From Thiococcus pfennigii (GTDB taxonomy: Bacteria > Pseudomonadota > Gammaproteobacteria > Chromatiales > Chromatiaceae): a stretch of DNA of 54,628 nt. Both the position numbers and the translations under genes were made by a program. This document shows positions 43,339-53,537 of this stretch, in pieces. The stretch is from the NCBI RefSeq assembly GCF_016583835.1, contig NZ_NRRW01000025.1:1-54628 (forward strand). Direction: 5' to 3'. A model generated the notes under the pieces. It had not been told where the DNA came from. It worked only from the letters and a program-made list of their open reading frames with translations, and searched no databases. Numbering within the stretch: position 1 is the first letter of the stretch; every line of letters starts with the position of its first letter.

Positions 43339-44196
43339 ATGAGCAGTGATCGAGGCCGACTATACGTGGTCGCCACGCCGATCGGCAATCTCGCCGACCT
43401 CAGCCAGCGCGCCCGCGAGGTGCTGAGCGACGTCGCCGCGATCGCCGCCGAGGATACGCGCCACACCCGGCGGCTGCTGACGCACTGCGGCATCGCCGCC
43501 GAGCTGATCGCCTATCATGAGCACAACGAGGCGGCGCTGACGCCCCGCCTGCTCGAGCGGCTCGCGGGTGGCGAGGACCTGGCCCTGGTCAGCGACGCCG
43601 GGACCCCGCTGATCAGCGATCCGGGCTTCGTCCTCGTGCGCGCGGCGCGCGAGCAGGGCCTAACGGTCGTGCCGATCCCAGGCCCGAGCGCCGCGATCAC
43701 GGCCCTCTCGGCCGCGGGCCTGCCGAGCGACCGCTTCCTCTTCGTCGGTTTTCCGCCGCGCACCGCGGCGCGCTGCCGCAGTTGGCTCGCCGACCTGGTC
43801 GACGAGCCCGGGACCCTGATCTTCTACGAGAGCGGCAAGCGCGCCGCCCGCACCCTCGCCGACCTGGCCGCCGTGCTCGGCGGTGCGCGCCGTGCCGTCG
43901 TCGCCCGCGAGTTGACCAAGCAGTTCGAGACCTTCCTCGAGGGCGACCTGGCGGGGCTCGCCGAGCGCCTCGCCGCCGACGCCGAGCAGCGCCTCGGGGA
44001 ACTCGTGATCCTGGTCGCCGGTGCGCCGGCCGGCGAGGACGAGGCGGCCCGCCGCGAGCAGGCCCGGGTGCTCGGGATCCTCGCCGAGGCGTTGCCGCTG
44101 AAGCAGGCGGCCGAACTCGCCGCCCGCATCACGGGGGCGCGGCGCAACGACCTCTATGCCCTCGGCCTCACCCGTGTCCGCGAGGCGGGCAGCTGA
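43339..44196 (+). CDS. rsmI: 16S rRNA (cytidine-2'-O)-methyltransferase
   Basis: RsmI methylates C1402 of 16S rRNA. The 285-aa SAM enzyme starts RLYVVATPIGNLADLSQRA and has AEDTRHTRRLLTHCGI, LVSDAGTPLISDPGF and VVPIPGPSAAITALSAAG, all diagnostic. It is divergent from yraN, the common gammaproteobacterial arrangement. Confidence 0.96.
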   Translation: MSSDRGRLYVVATPIGNLADLSQRAREVLSDVAAIAAEDTRHTRRLLTHCGIAAELIAYHEHNEAALTPRLLERLAGGEDLALVSDAGTPLISDPGFVLVRAAREQGLTVVPIPGPSAAITALSAAGLPSDRFLFVGFPPRTAARCRSWLADLVDEPGTLIFYESGKRAARTLADLAAVLGGARRAVVARELTKQFETFLEGDLAGLAERLAADAEQRLGELVILVAGAPAGEDEAARREQARVLGILAEALPLKQAAELAARITGARRNDLYALGLTRVREAGS

Positions 44197-44217
44197 GGGT
44201 CGGTCGTGCGCAGAGAC

Positions 44218-44285
44218 AATTATCAATACAAATGCAAAAGATTATGATAATTGGACTTGCAAATAGTGCGGTAGTGGCTATCTTG
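44218..44285 (+). promoter_or_regulatory. AT-rich aceA promoter region with palindrome
   Basis: AATTATCA (44218-44225) and TGATAATT (44245-44252) form an inverted repeat. A possible -35 TTGCAA (44257-44262) and -10 TATCTT (44279-44284) are 16 bases apart. The stretch is far more AT-rich than the window average, marking a regulated promoter. The binding factor is unknown. Confidence 0.5.
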
Positions 44286-44389
44286 CACAATCAAGACCGA
44301 GCAAAATGGTCGACAATAGACCGACGCGCCGGGGCCGCCTGGTTCCGGCCGCAGCGGCGAGGCCTACACCCGCTACCGAGGAACGAACG

Positions 44390-45709
44390 ATGACCCGCGA
44401 CGAGCAGATCAGGGCGCTGGAGCAGGACTGGGAGCAGAACCGCCGTTGGGGCGACGTGCGACGCGGCTACACGGCCGCCGATGTGGTGCGGTTGCGCGGT
44501 TCCGTGCAACCCGCCCATACGTACGCCGAGCGCGGCGCCGAGCGCCTCTGGCGCCTCCTCCATGGCGAGGCGAGGAAGGGCTACGTCAATGCCATGGGCG
44601 CGATCACCGGCGGTCAGGCCATGCAGCAGGCCAAGGCCGGCATCGAGGCCATCTACCTCTCGGGTTGGCAGGTCGCCGCCGACGGCAACACCTCCGAGAC
44701 CATGTACCCGGATCAGTCGCTGTACGCCTACGACTCGGTCCCGACCATGGTGCGGCGCATCAACAACACCTTCAAACGGGCCGACGAGATCCAGTGGGCG
44801 AAGGGCGTCGGCCCCGGCGATGCGGGCTACATCGACTACTTCCTACCGATCGTCGCCGATGCCGAGGCCGGCTTCGGCGGCGTCCTGAACGCCTTCGAGC
44901 TGACCAAGAACATGATCGCCGCCGGGGCGGCCGCCGTGCACTTCGAGGACCAACTCGCGGCGGTCAAGAAGTGCGGCCACATGGGCGGCAAGGTGCTCGT
45001 GCCGACCCAGGAGGCGGTGCAGAAGCTCACCGCGGCGCGCCTCGCCGCCGACGTCTGCGGCGTGCCGACCCTGCTGCTCGCGCGCACCGATGCCGAGGCG
45101 GCGAACCTGCTGACCTCCGACGTCGATCCGAACGACCAGCCGTTCCTGACCGGCAAGCGCACCGCTGAGGGCTTCTACGAGGTCCGCAACGGCCTCGAGC
45201 AGGCGATCAGCCGCGGTGTCGCCTACGCGCCCTACGCCGATCTCGTCTGGTGCGAGACGGGCACGCCCGACCTCGGCTTCGCCCGCGAGTTTGCCGCGGC
45301 CGTGCTCGCCGACAACCCGAACAAGCTGCTCGCCTACAACTGCTCGCCGTCGTTCAACTGGCGCAAGAACCTCGACGACCGGGCCATCGCCCGGTTCCAG
45401 GACGAGATCGCGGAGATGGGCTACCGATTCCAGTTCATCACGCTGGCCGGCATCCACAGCATGTGGTTCAACATGTTCGACCTGGCCTACGACTACGCCC
45501 GCGGCGAGGGCATGCGCCACTATGTCGAGAAGGTCCAGGAGCCCGAATTCGCCGCGCGCGAGAAGGGCTACACCTTCGTCTCGCACCAGCAGGAGGTGGG
45601 CGCTGGCTACTTCGACGACGTGACCATGACGATCCAGGGTGGCGCCTCGTCGGTCACGGCCCTGACCGGTTCGACCGAAGAGGCCCAGTTCTCCGACCGC
45701 GATCACTGA
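44390..45709 (+). CDS. aceA: isocitrate lyase
   Basis: Isocitrate lyase cleaves isocitrate to glyoxylate and succinate in the glyoxylate shunt. The 439-aa protein has the catalytic motif [11 protein letters not shown] (about residues 199-209) and other conserved blocks: [32 protein letters not shown] and [15 protein letters not shown] precedes the ATG at 44390. No malate synthase gene lies nearby. An AT-rich promoter region and a terminator bracket it as a single-gene unit. Confidence 0.96.
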   Translation: MTRDEQIRALEQDWEQNRRWGDVRRGYTAADVVRLRGSVQPAHTYAERGAERLWRLLHGEARKGYVNAMGAITGGQAMQQAKAGIEAIYLSGWQVAADGNTSETMYPDQSLYAYDSVPTMVRRINNTFKRADEIQWAKGVGPGDAGYIDYFLPIVADAEAGFGGVLNAFELTKNMIAAGAAAVHFEDQLAAVKKCGHMGGKVLVPTQEAVQKLTAARLAADVCGVPTLLLARTDAEAANLLTSDVDPNDQPFLTGKRTAEGFYEVRNGLEQAISRGVAYAPYADLVWCETGTPDLGFAREFAAAVLADNPNKLLAYNCSPSFNWRKNLDDRAIARFQDEIAEMGYRFQFITLAGIHSMWFNMFDLAYDYARGEGMRHYVEKVQEPEFAAREKGYTFVSHQQEVGAGYFDDVTMTIQGGASSVTALTGSTEEAQFSDRDH

Positions 45710-45752
45710 CCGGGTCCCCCTAGCGGGCGCCACGAACGGTCGCGGCGCCCGC

Positions 45753-45779
45753 GCGGGGCAGGGAGGCCCCGCCCTTTTT
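45753..45779 (+). terminator. rho-independent terminator of aceA
   Basis: Stem GCGGGGC/GCCCCGC with a six-base loop is followed by CC and TTTTT. It starts 44 bases after the aceA stop. A second G/C inverted repeat (GGGCGCC/GGCGCCC) lies just before it. Confidence 0.85.
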
Positions 45780-46075
45780 GCTGCGCCCCGTGCCCGCTCG
45801 GTCGGTCGGCAGTCGGACCGGCGGGGCCGAGCGCCCCGATAGGGCCTCCCCGTCGGATGGGCGCCGCCAGCCCACCGATCCCCGTGTGCGCCCCAGCCGG
45901 ATGGGCCGAGCACAGCGATGTCCATCGGCGATGGCCTCCGGCGGAACAAGCCCCACGACGGCGCCCTGTTTTTCCGCCGCGATATCCACCACCTATCGGA
46001 TATCCGCGTTGGATTTCGATTTTCCACGGACGAAGTCCAGGAACAGCTCCCATCCGTGGTTGCGAAGAGCTGTCT
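45780..46075. other. leader region of the UbiA-family gene
   Basis: No gene is supported here. A palindrome, GATATCC (45981-45987) and GGATATC (45998-46004), lies about 72 bases before the start and is in the only AT-richer part, so it is a candidate operator. Confidence 0.4.
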
Positions 46076-46963
46076 ATGTCAACGCTTTCCGGCGCATTGG
46101 TTAGTGTCCCTGGTCGATCGTTGAGGGCTGTGCTGGTCTATTCGAGTGCCTGGGTCGCCGCCGGAATCGCGTCGCTCGTGATTCTGGTGCAGCACACCAT
46201 GGGGCTCGATTACGATCGGCAACCCGTCTTGCTGGTCTTCTTCTTCGCGCTGGCCTTCTACAATCTCGACCGGATCGCGGACAGTTACCTGCAACCGAGC
46301 CCGGACAGTCAGGCGCAGGCATTCTTTCGCCATGGTTGGGGATGGCTAATTCTGGTGGCTGCAACTGTGGCGGTAGCGGTCTTGCTCATGCAATCCAACC
46401 GTACCGTCCTGCTGCTCAGTCTCGTCGGCATCGTGCCCTTGGCGTATGGGCTTCCCGTGATTCCGTGGCGGCGGTCGAAACGCCTCGTCTGGCGGCGTTT
46501 GAAAGATATTCCCGGTTCGAAGGCATGGGTCGTGTCTGGAATGGCTGCCTATGCCTTGGTCACCCTTCCGCTCGCCTATGCCGGTGCTCCGATCGGGCCG
46601 TCTGCGATCCCGACCTTTCTTTTCCTCTTTCTGTTTCTAGCAGTCAATGTCCACCTATTCGATATCCGCGATATCGAGTCGGATCGCCGGGCCGGGGTCG
46701 TCACCCTGCCTGTGCTCATCGGAGTGCGAGGGACGCGGCGGGCCTGCCTGGCGATGGTTTGGCTTGCCTGGCTACTGGTCGGGTCGGCGTGGATCGCAAC
46801 GATTGCCGCCCCGCCGCCCGAGGTCGTCCTTCCCTGGTTGATCGCCACTGGTCTCGTCCTGTCGTTGGCGCGGCCGGACACCCCGAGGGGCTGGTATGAC
46901 CTGAGGGTCGACGGGTCCCTGTTCTTGCCTGCCCTGATGATCGGGATAGCGCAGGTCGTGTAA
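46076..46963 (+). CDS. UbiA-family prenyltransferase
   Basis: This 295-aa membrane protein has about eight to nine helices. The first Asp-rich motif is NLDRIAD (Asn63, Asp65, Asp69), and the second is DIRDIESD (Asp196, Asp199, Asp203). KDIPGSKAW (143-151) matches the UbiA middle motif. These bind Mg-diphosphate of a prenyl donor. The acceptor is unknown; no quinone, haem or chlorophyll gene is adjacent. Codon use is slightly less GC-biased than in neighbours. GAAGAG precedes the ATG weakly. Confidence 0.82.
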   Translation: MSTLSGALVSVPGRSLRAVLVYSSAWVAAGIASLVILVQHTMGLDYDRQPVLLVFFFALAFYNLDRIADSYLQPSPDSQAQAFFRHGWGWLILVAATVAVAVLLMQSNRTVLLLSLVGIVPLAYGLPVIPWRRSKRLVWRRLKDIPGSKAWVVSGMAAYALVTLPLAYAGAPIGPSAIPTFLFLFLFLAVNVHLFDIRDIESDRRAGVVTLPVLIGVRGTRRACLAMVWLAWLLVGSAWIATIAAPPPEVVLPWLIATGLVLSLARPDTPRGWYDLRVDGSLFLPALMIGIAQVV

Positions 46964-46988
46964 TCCTTGGCCGTCGACGACGGACGGC

Positions 46989-47262
46989 CGTAGGGCGGGA
47001 AAGCGCAGCGCATCCCGCCGCCCCCCGAATCGGGAGGCAGTACCGTAAGACGGGAAAGCGCAGCGCATCCCGCCGCGATGCCGATCGACGGGCGGGACCG
47101 CGGTCGGAGCCGTGTTGCCGGCCGTCGGGTTACGCCCCGCGGGGCTCACCCGACCGGCCCCGGCGACATCGGCACGGCCGCGTCGGGTCGGGCGGCGCCG
47201 GCACGGTAGACCAGGGAAGACAAGAGATCGTGCGCGCCCCGACCCGACGGGCGGCCGCCTGT
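46989..47262. repeat. repeat island with two REP families
   Basis: GTAGGGCGGGAAAGCGCAGC (46990) and GTAAGACGGGAAAGCGCAGC (47046) are each followed by CGCATCCCGCCG, forming one palindrome family. GTCGGGTTACGCCCCGCGGG (about 47123) belongs to the TCGGGTTA family, and degenerate GTCGGG copies continue to 47260. No gene lies between 46964 and 47370. Confidence 0.78.
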
Positions 47263-47370
47263 TTCACGGCAACTCGGTCCTCGGCTCCGCCGTAGGCCGG
47301 CGCCTCCCACGCCTTTGCGCTGGTGCCGACCAACCCCATCTCCTGCGGACAGCCTCAGCCGGAGCCGCCG

Positions 47371-48831
47371 ATGACCTTTCCGTTCGACAACAGCTACGCC
47401 AGGTTGCCGGAGCGCTTCTACCGGCGGCTCGCGCCCGTACCGGTCGCGGGGCCGCGCCTGGTCGCGCTGAACGAGGCCCTGGCGCGACAGCTCGGGCTCG
47501 CAGTCGAGGCTCTGCGCGCGCCCGCCGGGCTCGCCGTGCTGGCCGGCAACGCGGTCCCTGAGGGGGCCGAGCCCTTGGCCATGGCCTATGCCGGACATCA
47601 GTTCGGCGCCTTCGTGCCCCAGCTCGGCGATGGCCGCGCCATCCTCCTGGGCGAACTCGTCGCCCCGAGCGGCGAGCGCTTCGACGTGCAGCTCAAGGGT
47701 TCGGGCCGCACCCCCTTCTCGCGCTCGGGCGACGGGCGGGCCTGGCTCGGTCCGGTCCTGCGCGAGTACCTGATCGGCGAGGCGATGCACGCCCTCGGCG
47801 TCCCGACGACCCGCGCGCTCGCGGCCGCGGCGACCGGCGAGCCGGTCTACCGCGAGACGGCCCTGCCCGGCGCCGTGCTGACCCGCATCGCCCGCAGCCA
47901 TGTGCGGATCGGTACCTTCGAGTACTTCAGCGCGCGCGACGACCGGGAGGCCCTGGGCCAGCTCGCGGACTATGTCATCGCCCGGCACTATCCGGACGTG
48001 CGCGACGCCGAGCGGCCCTATCAGGCGTTGCTCGAGGCCGTCATCGGGCGCCAGGCCGAGCTGGTCGCCCAGTGGCTCGCCGTCGGCTTCATCCATGGCG
48101 TCATGAACACCGACAACACCTCGATCGCCGGCGAGACGATCGACTACGGCCCCTGCGCCTTCATGGACGCCTATCACCCCACCACTGTCTTCAGCTCGAT
48201 CGACCACCAGGGGCGTTATGCCTACGGCAACCAGCCGCGAATCGCGCACTGGAACCTCGCGCGGCTCGCGCAGACCCTGCTGCCGTTGCTCGGCCCGAGC
48301 GAGGCGCAGGCCATCGAGGCGGCCCAGGCCGCGATCGATGCCTTCCCGGGGCGCTTCGAGCGGGCCTATCTCGATGCCTTCCGGCGCAAGCTCGGCCTGT
48401 TCGAGGCCCATGAAGACGATGCCGACCTGATCGGGCGGCTCTTGAAGGCGATGGCCGAGACGGGGGCCGACTTCACCAACGGCTTCCGCGCCCTCTGCGC
48501 GGCCGCCCTGGAGACCGACGGTCCAGCCCCGGCGCCGTTCGGCGACGGCGCCCTCGGCGCCTGGGTCGTGGACTGGCGCGCCCGCCTCGCCCGCGAGGCG
48601 GCCAACCCGGCGGAGCGCGCCGCCGGGATGCGCCGGGCGAATCCGGCGGTGATCCCGCGCAACCACCGCGTCGAGGCGACGCTGGCGGCCGCGGTCGATG
48701 GCGACCTCGCGCCCTTCGAGGAGCTGCTGCGGGTCGTGACCGACCCCTGGGAGGACCGCCCCGAGTATCAGCGTTACAGGCTGCCGCCCGAGCCCCACGA
48801 GGTCGTCCAGGAGACCTTCTGCGGGACCTGA
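47371..48831 (+). CDS. selO: protein adenylyltransferase SelO
   Basis: SelO (YdiU) is a pseudokinase-fold enzyme that transfers AMP to protein Ser/Thr/Tyr, linked to redox stress. The 486-aa protein has YAGHQFGAFVPQLGDGRA, LKGSGRTPFSRSGDGRA, GVPTTRALA and HGVMNTDNTSIAGETIDYGP. It ends ETFCGT, with a Cys near the C-terminus, as expected for bacterial members where animal SelO has selenocysteine. GGAG precedes the ATG. It stands alone. Confidence 0.96.
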   Translation: MTFPFDNSYARLPERFYRRLAPVPVAGPRLVALNEALARQLGLAVEALRAPAGLAVLAGNAVPEGAEPLAMAYAGHQFGAFVPQLGDGRAILLGELVAPSGERFDVQLKGSGRTPFSRSGDGRAWLGPVLREYLIGEAMHALGVPTTRALAAAATGEPVYRETALPGAVLTRIARSHVRIGTFEYFSARDDREALGQLADYVIARHYPDVRDAERPYQALLEAVIGRQAELVAQWLAVGFIHGVMNTDNTSIAGETIDYGPCAFMDAYHPTTVFSSIDHQGRYAYGNQPRIAHWNLARLAQTLLPLLGPSEAQAIEAAQAAIDAFPGRFERAYLDAFRRKLGLFEAHEDDADLIGRLLKAMAETGADFTNGFRALCAAALETDGPAPAPFGDGALGAWVVDWRARLAREAANPAERAAGMRRANPAVIPRNHRVEATLAAAVDGDLAPFEELLRVVTDPWEDRPEYQRYRLPPEPHEVVQETFCGT

Positions 48832-49154
48832 TGCACTGACGCGGGTGAGCGCCGCGCGATGATCGGTCGATGGGGCTTCTGACCGATGTGCGCGTGGGCA
48901 GGCCGCAGGTCGGCGAGCAGTTTCTCCGATATACTGCACCGGCGGGCGTCGTTGCGTGGCCGTTGGATCTCCGAACGGGCGCTAGCGCTATACTGAAGAC
49001 CTGCGTTGCGAGGGATCGCGGATGGCCCACATCCAGCCGAATCACGACTCCAGCCGCTGGACATGGCGCCAGCCGCAAGAATTGGGCGCCCCTGGTACCC
49101 GGGCCCAGCGATGCCGCCCAGGCGTCACCTCCCCCGGCAGCTGGTTTCCGCGCG
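48832..49154. other. intergenic region upstream of the FIST gene
   Basis: Two TATACT -10-like words (about 48929 and 48992) suggest promoters reading rightward. A 47-codon frame from ATG 49021 has GAGGGAT upstream but no recognisable features and is not called. The true start of the FIST gene lies at or near 49155. Confidence 0.4.
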
Positions 49155-50393
49155 ATGCCGAGTGACGCCCCGACTCGCTCAGTGGCCGTTGGCCATGCCC
49201 TCAATGCGGACAGCCGAGTCGCCGCCCGCATGGCGGCCAGGGACGCCCGCCAGCAAATGCCCCCCAATCATCAGCCTTCGTGGCTGCTGGTCTTCGCTGG
49301 CGGACAGCACGAGCCCGATGCGCTCCTCGGTGGGCTTCGCGAGGAGCTCGGGCCGCTGCCCGTCGTCGGCGGCTGCGGCGCGGGCCTGATATCGATCGCT
49401 GGCGCAAGCGCAACCGGCTACGAGTGCGGCATTCTGCTCTTTTCTTCAGCGCTCGAGCCGACCGCGATCCTGTGTGTCGATGGACTCGACCACGACGAAA
49501 CGGATGCCGGACGCCGCTTGGGCGGCCGCCTCCGCGACTTGGATCTGCCTCCACGCGCCGTCGTCCTGTTGTTCTACGACTCGATCCGCAGCGCGCCGCC
49601 CCCGGTGCTGCACGTCGGGAGCCGGCTGCTCGAAGGGCTCTACGAAGGCTTGCGCGGCGACCAACCGCTGGTCATCGGCGCGGGCACGCTGGCGGACGTG
49701 GAGCTGTCCGCCTCGTACGTCTTCGACGGCCAGCAGGCCGTCAGGCATTCCGCGGTAGCCGTGGTCCTGCCGCCGTCCATCGCGGCCGATCACACCATCA
49801 TGCACGGCTGCCTCCCCGCCAGCGATTTCCTCCAGATCACGAAGATCGATGGTGCCCGCGTGCTCGAGCTGGACGGCCGGCCAGCACTGTCCCTCGTGGC
49901 AGAGCGCTTGGGCCTGCCGCGCGCGGCGCTGCTCGCTCGCCAGCCGCTGCCTTCGCTCACGCTCGGGGAGAAGCTCGGTGATCCATACGCCCCGTTCAAT
50001 GACAGTCAGTATGTCAACCGCTTGGTGATCGCCCTCGACCCGGCCGATGAGGCATTGGTCCTGTTCGAGGCCGACTTCGAGGTCGGCTCGCGCGTGCAGC
50101 TGATGAGCTACGAGCCGGACAGGATGATCGAGTCCGCCGCCGCGCAGACGCAGAGACTCCTCGCGACCACCGACCGCGACGCCGTCCTGTGTGGGATCTA
50201 CATCGACTGCGCTGGTCGCTCGATGGCCTTCAGCGGGATGGAGGAGGATGAGTCCGCGCCCGTGCGCCAGCAAATCGGTGCCCTGTGCCCCTTCCTGGGC
50301 TTCTATTCCGGCGTCGAGATCGCACCCTTCCAGGGCCGGGCACGCCCACTCGACTGGACCGGCGTCCTGCTCCTGCTCTCTCATCGAGGATAG
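49155..50393 (+). CDS. FIST-domain sensor protein (NosP-like candidate)
   Basis: This 412-aa soluble protein has FIST N (about residues 15-195; LLVFAGGQHEPDALLGGL, VVGGCGAGLIS, GYECGILLFSS) and FIST C (about 215-395; NDSQYVNRLVIALD, GIYIDCAGRSMAF, APVRQQIGALCPFLGFYSGVEI). FIST proteins sense small ligands. Some (NosP) bind haem and report nitric oxide to kinases or c-di-GMP enzymes. The c-di-GMP gene follows nine bases later, strongly suggesting one signalling unit. Haem binding is not shown by sequence alone. The ATG choice is uncertain as no Shine-Dalgarno is obvious. Confidence 0.85.
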   Translation: MPSDAPTRSVAVGHALNADSRVAARMAARDARQQMPPNHQPSWLLVFAGGQHEPDALLGGLREELGPLPVVGGCGAGLISIAGASATGYECGILLFSSALEPTAILCVDGLDHDETDAGRRLGGRLRDLDLPPRAVVLLFYDSIRSAPPPVLHVGSRLLEGLYEGLRGDQPLVIGAGTLADVELSASYVFDGQQAVRHSAVAVVLPPSIAADHTIMHGCLPASDFLQITKIDGARVLELDGRPALSLVAERLGLPRAALLARQPLPSLTLGEKLGDPYAPFNDSQYVNRLVIALDPADEALVLFEADFEVGSRVQLMSYEPDRMIESAAAQTQRLLATTDRDAVLCGIYIDCAGRSMAFSGMEEDESAPVRQQIGALCPFLGFYSGVEIAPFQGRARPLDWTGVLLLLSHRG

Positions 50394-50402
50394 ACAACGG
50401 CC

Positions 50403-53063
50403 ATGGACGACCAGCACAAGGCGCTCGAGTATTTTCGTGCGCAGTGCGACGAGCTTGGCGCCAGGCTATTGCGCCTGCAGGAGGAGCTGACCCAGGCAAG
50501 GCGCAAGGCGCGACGCAGCCAGGCCTTGGCGCGCACCATCCAACAGCTGCATGCCTTCGCCGAGGACCTGGACGGCGCCGATCTGGGCGAGCAACCGCTC
50601 GGCGAGAAGCTGCTGATGCTGATGATCGAGCGGCTGCGGGTCGACCAAGCGGCGCTGTTGCGCTGGGATCGGGACATCGACCGCTTCGCGGTCATCGAGA
50701 CCGTTGGCCTGACGCGCCAGGCCGTTTCGTCGATCGAACCCGCTGCGACGGGCACGGCGAAACCCGAGCCCGCGAACGATCTCCTCGAGCGACTGGGGAT
50801 CGCGAGTGGTGCCTGGGTCGCCACGCCGGCGTTGGGCTGGGTGCTCGCGATCGGCCACCGTCGACGAGACACAGCACCGGAGCGCCCCATCGAGCCAGGC
50901 GACCAAGCCGTCGCCGAGGCCGCCCTGAAGGTCTTCGCCAACCTGATGGAGCGCCGGGTGATCACGACCGCCCTCCGCGAATCGGAGGCCAACTACCACG
51001 AACTCTTCGACAGCGCGCAGGACGCGATCCTGGTGATGGACACCAAGGGTACGACGGTGGTCGACGCCAATCGGCGCGCCTTCGAGTTGTTCGCCTTCTC
51101 TCGGGAGACCTTGCCATTCGTGCAGCCGGCGAACTGGGTGATGCCCGCCGATCTCCCGCGCTGGAGGCGCCTCTGGCGAGCCGTCCTGCGGGCGAGACCT
51201 CAGCAGATCGAGAGTCGGATGCACACCGCCGAAGGCCACGCGTTCTGGGCCGAGGTCACCCTGAAGCGCGTCCCTACCATGAAGCCGCGTATCCTCGCCG
51301 TAGCGCGCGACATCTCCGCCAGGAAGCGGGCCGAGGCCGAGGTGAGGCACCTGCAAGAGCGACTCGATCTCGCGCTCGAAGGCGCCGAGGTCGGCCTTTA
51401 CGACATCAATGTGGAAACCGCAGAGATCATCTACGACGAGCGCTTCGTGCGCATCGTCGGCGGCGATTCCAGCAAAGTGCCGAGAACGATCTCCGACTGG
51501 CAGGCGTGCATCCACCCGGAGGATCTGCCCGCCGTCACGCGCCTGTTCGACGACACCCTCTCGGGCAGGTGTCCGAGGATGCAGCTCGAGTATCGCTTTC
51601 GACACCAGGGTGGGGTGTGGATCTGGCTGCTCGATCGCGGCAAGGGCTTCGACTACGATGACGCCGGACGCCCACGCCGAGCCGCCGGGACCTGCGTCGA
51701 CATCAGCGACCGCAAGGTCAGCGAGGCCTCGATCCACCGGCTCGCGTACTATGATCCGCTGACGGACCTACCGAATCGACGGCTGTTTCTGGATCGATTG
51801 ACGAATGCCCGAGCGGCCAGCCAGCGCGACGGCACCTTCGGTGCGGTCTTCTTTCTGGACCTCGACAACTTCAAGCAGATCAACGATGCGCGTGGTCACG
51901 AGGCCGGCGATCGGCTCCTGCAACAGGTTGCGGCGCGACTCGGTGCGCTGCTCCGCAAGCAAGACACGATCGCGCGGTTCGGCGGCGACGAGTTCGTCAT
52001 CCTGATCACTGGCCTAGGCCGCTCGGAGACGGACGCATCGCGCTTCGCCAATCTCGTCGGCGAGAAGGTGCGCCGAACCCTCGTGCCGCCGGTTCGCCTG
52101 CCTGAAGGGGAGGCGAGCACATCCGCGAGTATCGGTATCACCCTGTTCCGCGGCCACGAGATCAGCGTCCACGACGTCCTGCGCCAAGCCGATACGGCCC
52201 TCTATCAGGCGAAAGACAGCGGGCGCAACTGCATCCGCTTCTTCGAGCCCCGGATGCAACGGGCGGTCGAGGAGCGCTTCAATCTGGAGCGCGAGTTGCG
52301 GCATGCACTGAGCCGCGATGAGCTGCGGCTGTATTATCAACCACAGGTCGATCGGGCCGGCCGCCTCGCCGGTGCCGAGGCGCTCGTGCGCTGGCATCAT
52401 CCGAGCCGAGGGTTGATCTCCCCTTCGGCGTTCATCCCGCTCGCCGAGGAAACGGGACTGATCCTCCCGCTCGGTCGCTGGGTGCTCGCGGAAGCTTGCC
52501 GGTTCCTGGCCTATACGACCGCCTACGGCTGCGATCTGCAAGTCTCGGTCAATGTCAGCCCGCGGCAGTTCCACCGCTCCGACCTCCTGACGACCGTTCG
52601 CGAGACCATCGCGTACACCGGGGCCCCACCAGAACGCTTGACCTTGGAGATCACCGAGGGCGTTTGGATCGAGGATCTGCAGACTGCCGCCGAGAAAATG
52701 GCGGGGCTGAAAGGTCTGGGCGTGAACCTGTCCATCGACGACTTCGGCACTGGCTATTCCTCTCTGACCTATCTGAAACGGCTGCCGATCGACGAGCTCA
52801 AGATCGACCGCGGCTTCGTCCAGGACGTTCCCGGTGACACCAGCGATGCCGCACTCATCGAGGCGATCCTAGCCGTGTGTCAGCGTCTGCGGATCCGGTC
52901 CGTCGCCGAAGGGGTCGAGACGGTCGAGCAGCACCAATTCCTCCGCTCGCGAGGCTGCGACGCCTTCCAGGGCTACCTCTTCGGACGGCCGTCCCCGGAG
53001 GAGACCTTCGTGGAATCGGTGACGTCCTCCCCGAACTCGACGTCCAGACGCGTCAGCGGATAA
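50403..53063 (+). CDS. PAS/GGDEF/EAL c-di-GMP enzyme
   Basis: This 886-aa cytoplasmic protein has an N-terminal coiled coil (~5-45), a GAF-like region (~60-180), a PAS domain (~190-300), a PAS/PAC domain (~310-440), a GGDEF domain and an EAL domain. The diguanylate cyclase motif GGDEF is intact at 527-531. The EAL motif is intact at 659-661, with [24 protein letters not shown] and EGVET, so either activity could occur. No membrane segment is seen. Input from the adjacent FIST protein is the likely control. Confidence 0.93.
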   Translation: MDDQHKALEYFRAQCDELGARLLRLQEELTQARRKARRSQALARTIQQLHAFAEDLDGADLGEQPLGEKLLMLMIERLRVDQAALLRWDRDIDRFAVIETVGLTRQAVSSIEPAATGTAKPEPANDLLERLGIASGAWVATPALGWVLAIGHRRRDTAPERPIEPGDQAVAEAALKVFANLMERRVITTALRESEANYHELFDSAQDAILVMDTKGTTVVDANRRAFELFAFSRETLPFVQPANWVMPADLPRWRRLWRAVLRARPQQIESRMHTAEGHAFWAEVTLKRVPTMKPRILAVARDISARKRAEAEVRHLQERLDLALEGAEVGLYDINVETAEIIYDERFVRIVGGDSSKVPRTISDWQACIHPEDLPAVTRLFDDTLSGRCPRMQLEYRFRHQGGVWIWLLDRGKGFDYDDAGRPRRAAGTCVDISDRKVSEASIHRLAYYDPLTDLPNRRLFLDRLTNARAASQRDGTFGAVFFLDLDNFKQINDARGHEAGDRLLQQVAARLGALLRKQDTIARFGGDEFVILITGLGRSETDASRFANLVGEKVRRTLVPPVRLPEGEASTSASIGITLFRGHEISVHDVLRQADTALYQAKDSGRNCIRFFEPRMQRAVEERFNLERELRHALSRDELRLYYQPQVDRAGRLAGAEALVRWHHPSRGLISPSAFIPLAEETGLILPLGRWVLAEACRFLAYTTAYGCDLQVSVNVSPRQFHRSDLLTTVRETIAYTGAPPERLTLEITEGVWIEDLQTAAEKMAGLKGLGVNLSIDDFGTGYSSLTYLKRLPIDELKIDRGFVQDVPGDTSDAALIEAILAVCQRLRIRSVAEGVETVEQHQFLRSRGCDAFQGYLFGRPSPEETFVESVTSSPNSTSRRVSG

Positions 53064-53267
53064 CGATGCGCGAAGCTCCGATCAATCTCAACCAGATCGA
53101 AAGCCACCTTTGGGAATCCGCCAACATCCCGCGGCCCGGTCGATGCGGCCGAAGTGGAAACATTAGATGGTCTAGCAAGCGAAGACCCATCGTCATGATG
53201 CTTGTCGGCAGTACTTTGCAAGCCGATAATTGGACTTACTTTTGGCCTTACCAAAAGAGGCTGCCCC

Positions 53268-53537
53268 ATGACCATTGCTACCATTACCCTTTCCAGTAAA
53301 GGACAAATCGTCATCCCCAAGGAAATTCGTGATGAACTGCATTGGGAGCCCGGTACCGAACTGGAAGTGATCTCCACACCGACCGGCTTAACCGTGCGGT
53401 CCAAGAAACCCGCCGACCGGCTCAATCTGGCCGACTTGCGCGGAATGTTGAAGTACGATGGCCCGCCCATTTCCACCGAAGACCTTTGCAAACCGGTCGA
53501 ACTAACCGATGAGGAATGTCAGGAATACCGGAAATGA
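53268..53537 (+). CDS. AbrB/SpoVT-type antitoxin
   Basis: This 89-aa protein has a swapped-hairpin AbrB domain at the N-terminus (ITLSSKGQIVIPKEIRDELH). It ends with an acidic, flexible toxin-binding tail. It should bind DNA as a dimer and neutralise the PIN toxin. AGAGG lies seven bases before the ATG. Its stop overlaps the toxin ATG (ATGA). Base composition is clearly less GC-rich than flanking genes, suggesting transfer. Confidence 0.9.
   Translation: MTIATITLSSKGQIVIPKEIRDELHWEPGTELEVISTPTGLTVRSKKPADRLNLADLRGMLKYDGPPISTEDLCKPVELTDEECQEYRK

Noticed and set aside
44197-44389. RNase P RNA gene after rsmI
   Set aside because: In some gammaproteobacteria rnpB lies near rsmI, but this interval is too short, AT-rich and lacks the conserved core.
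49021-49164. 47-codon frame with a GAGGGAT site upstream of the FIST gene
   Set aside because: Composition is like noncoding DNA and it has no features; a site plus ATG is not enough.
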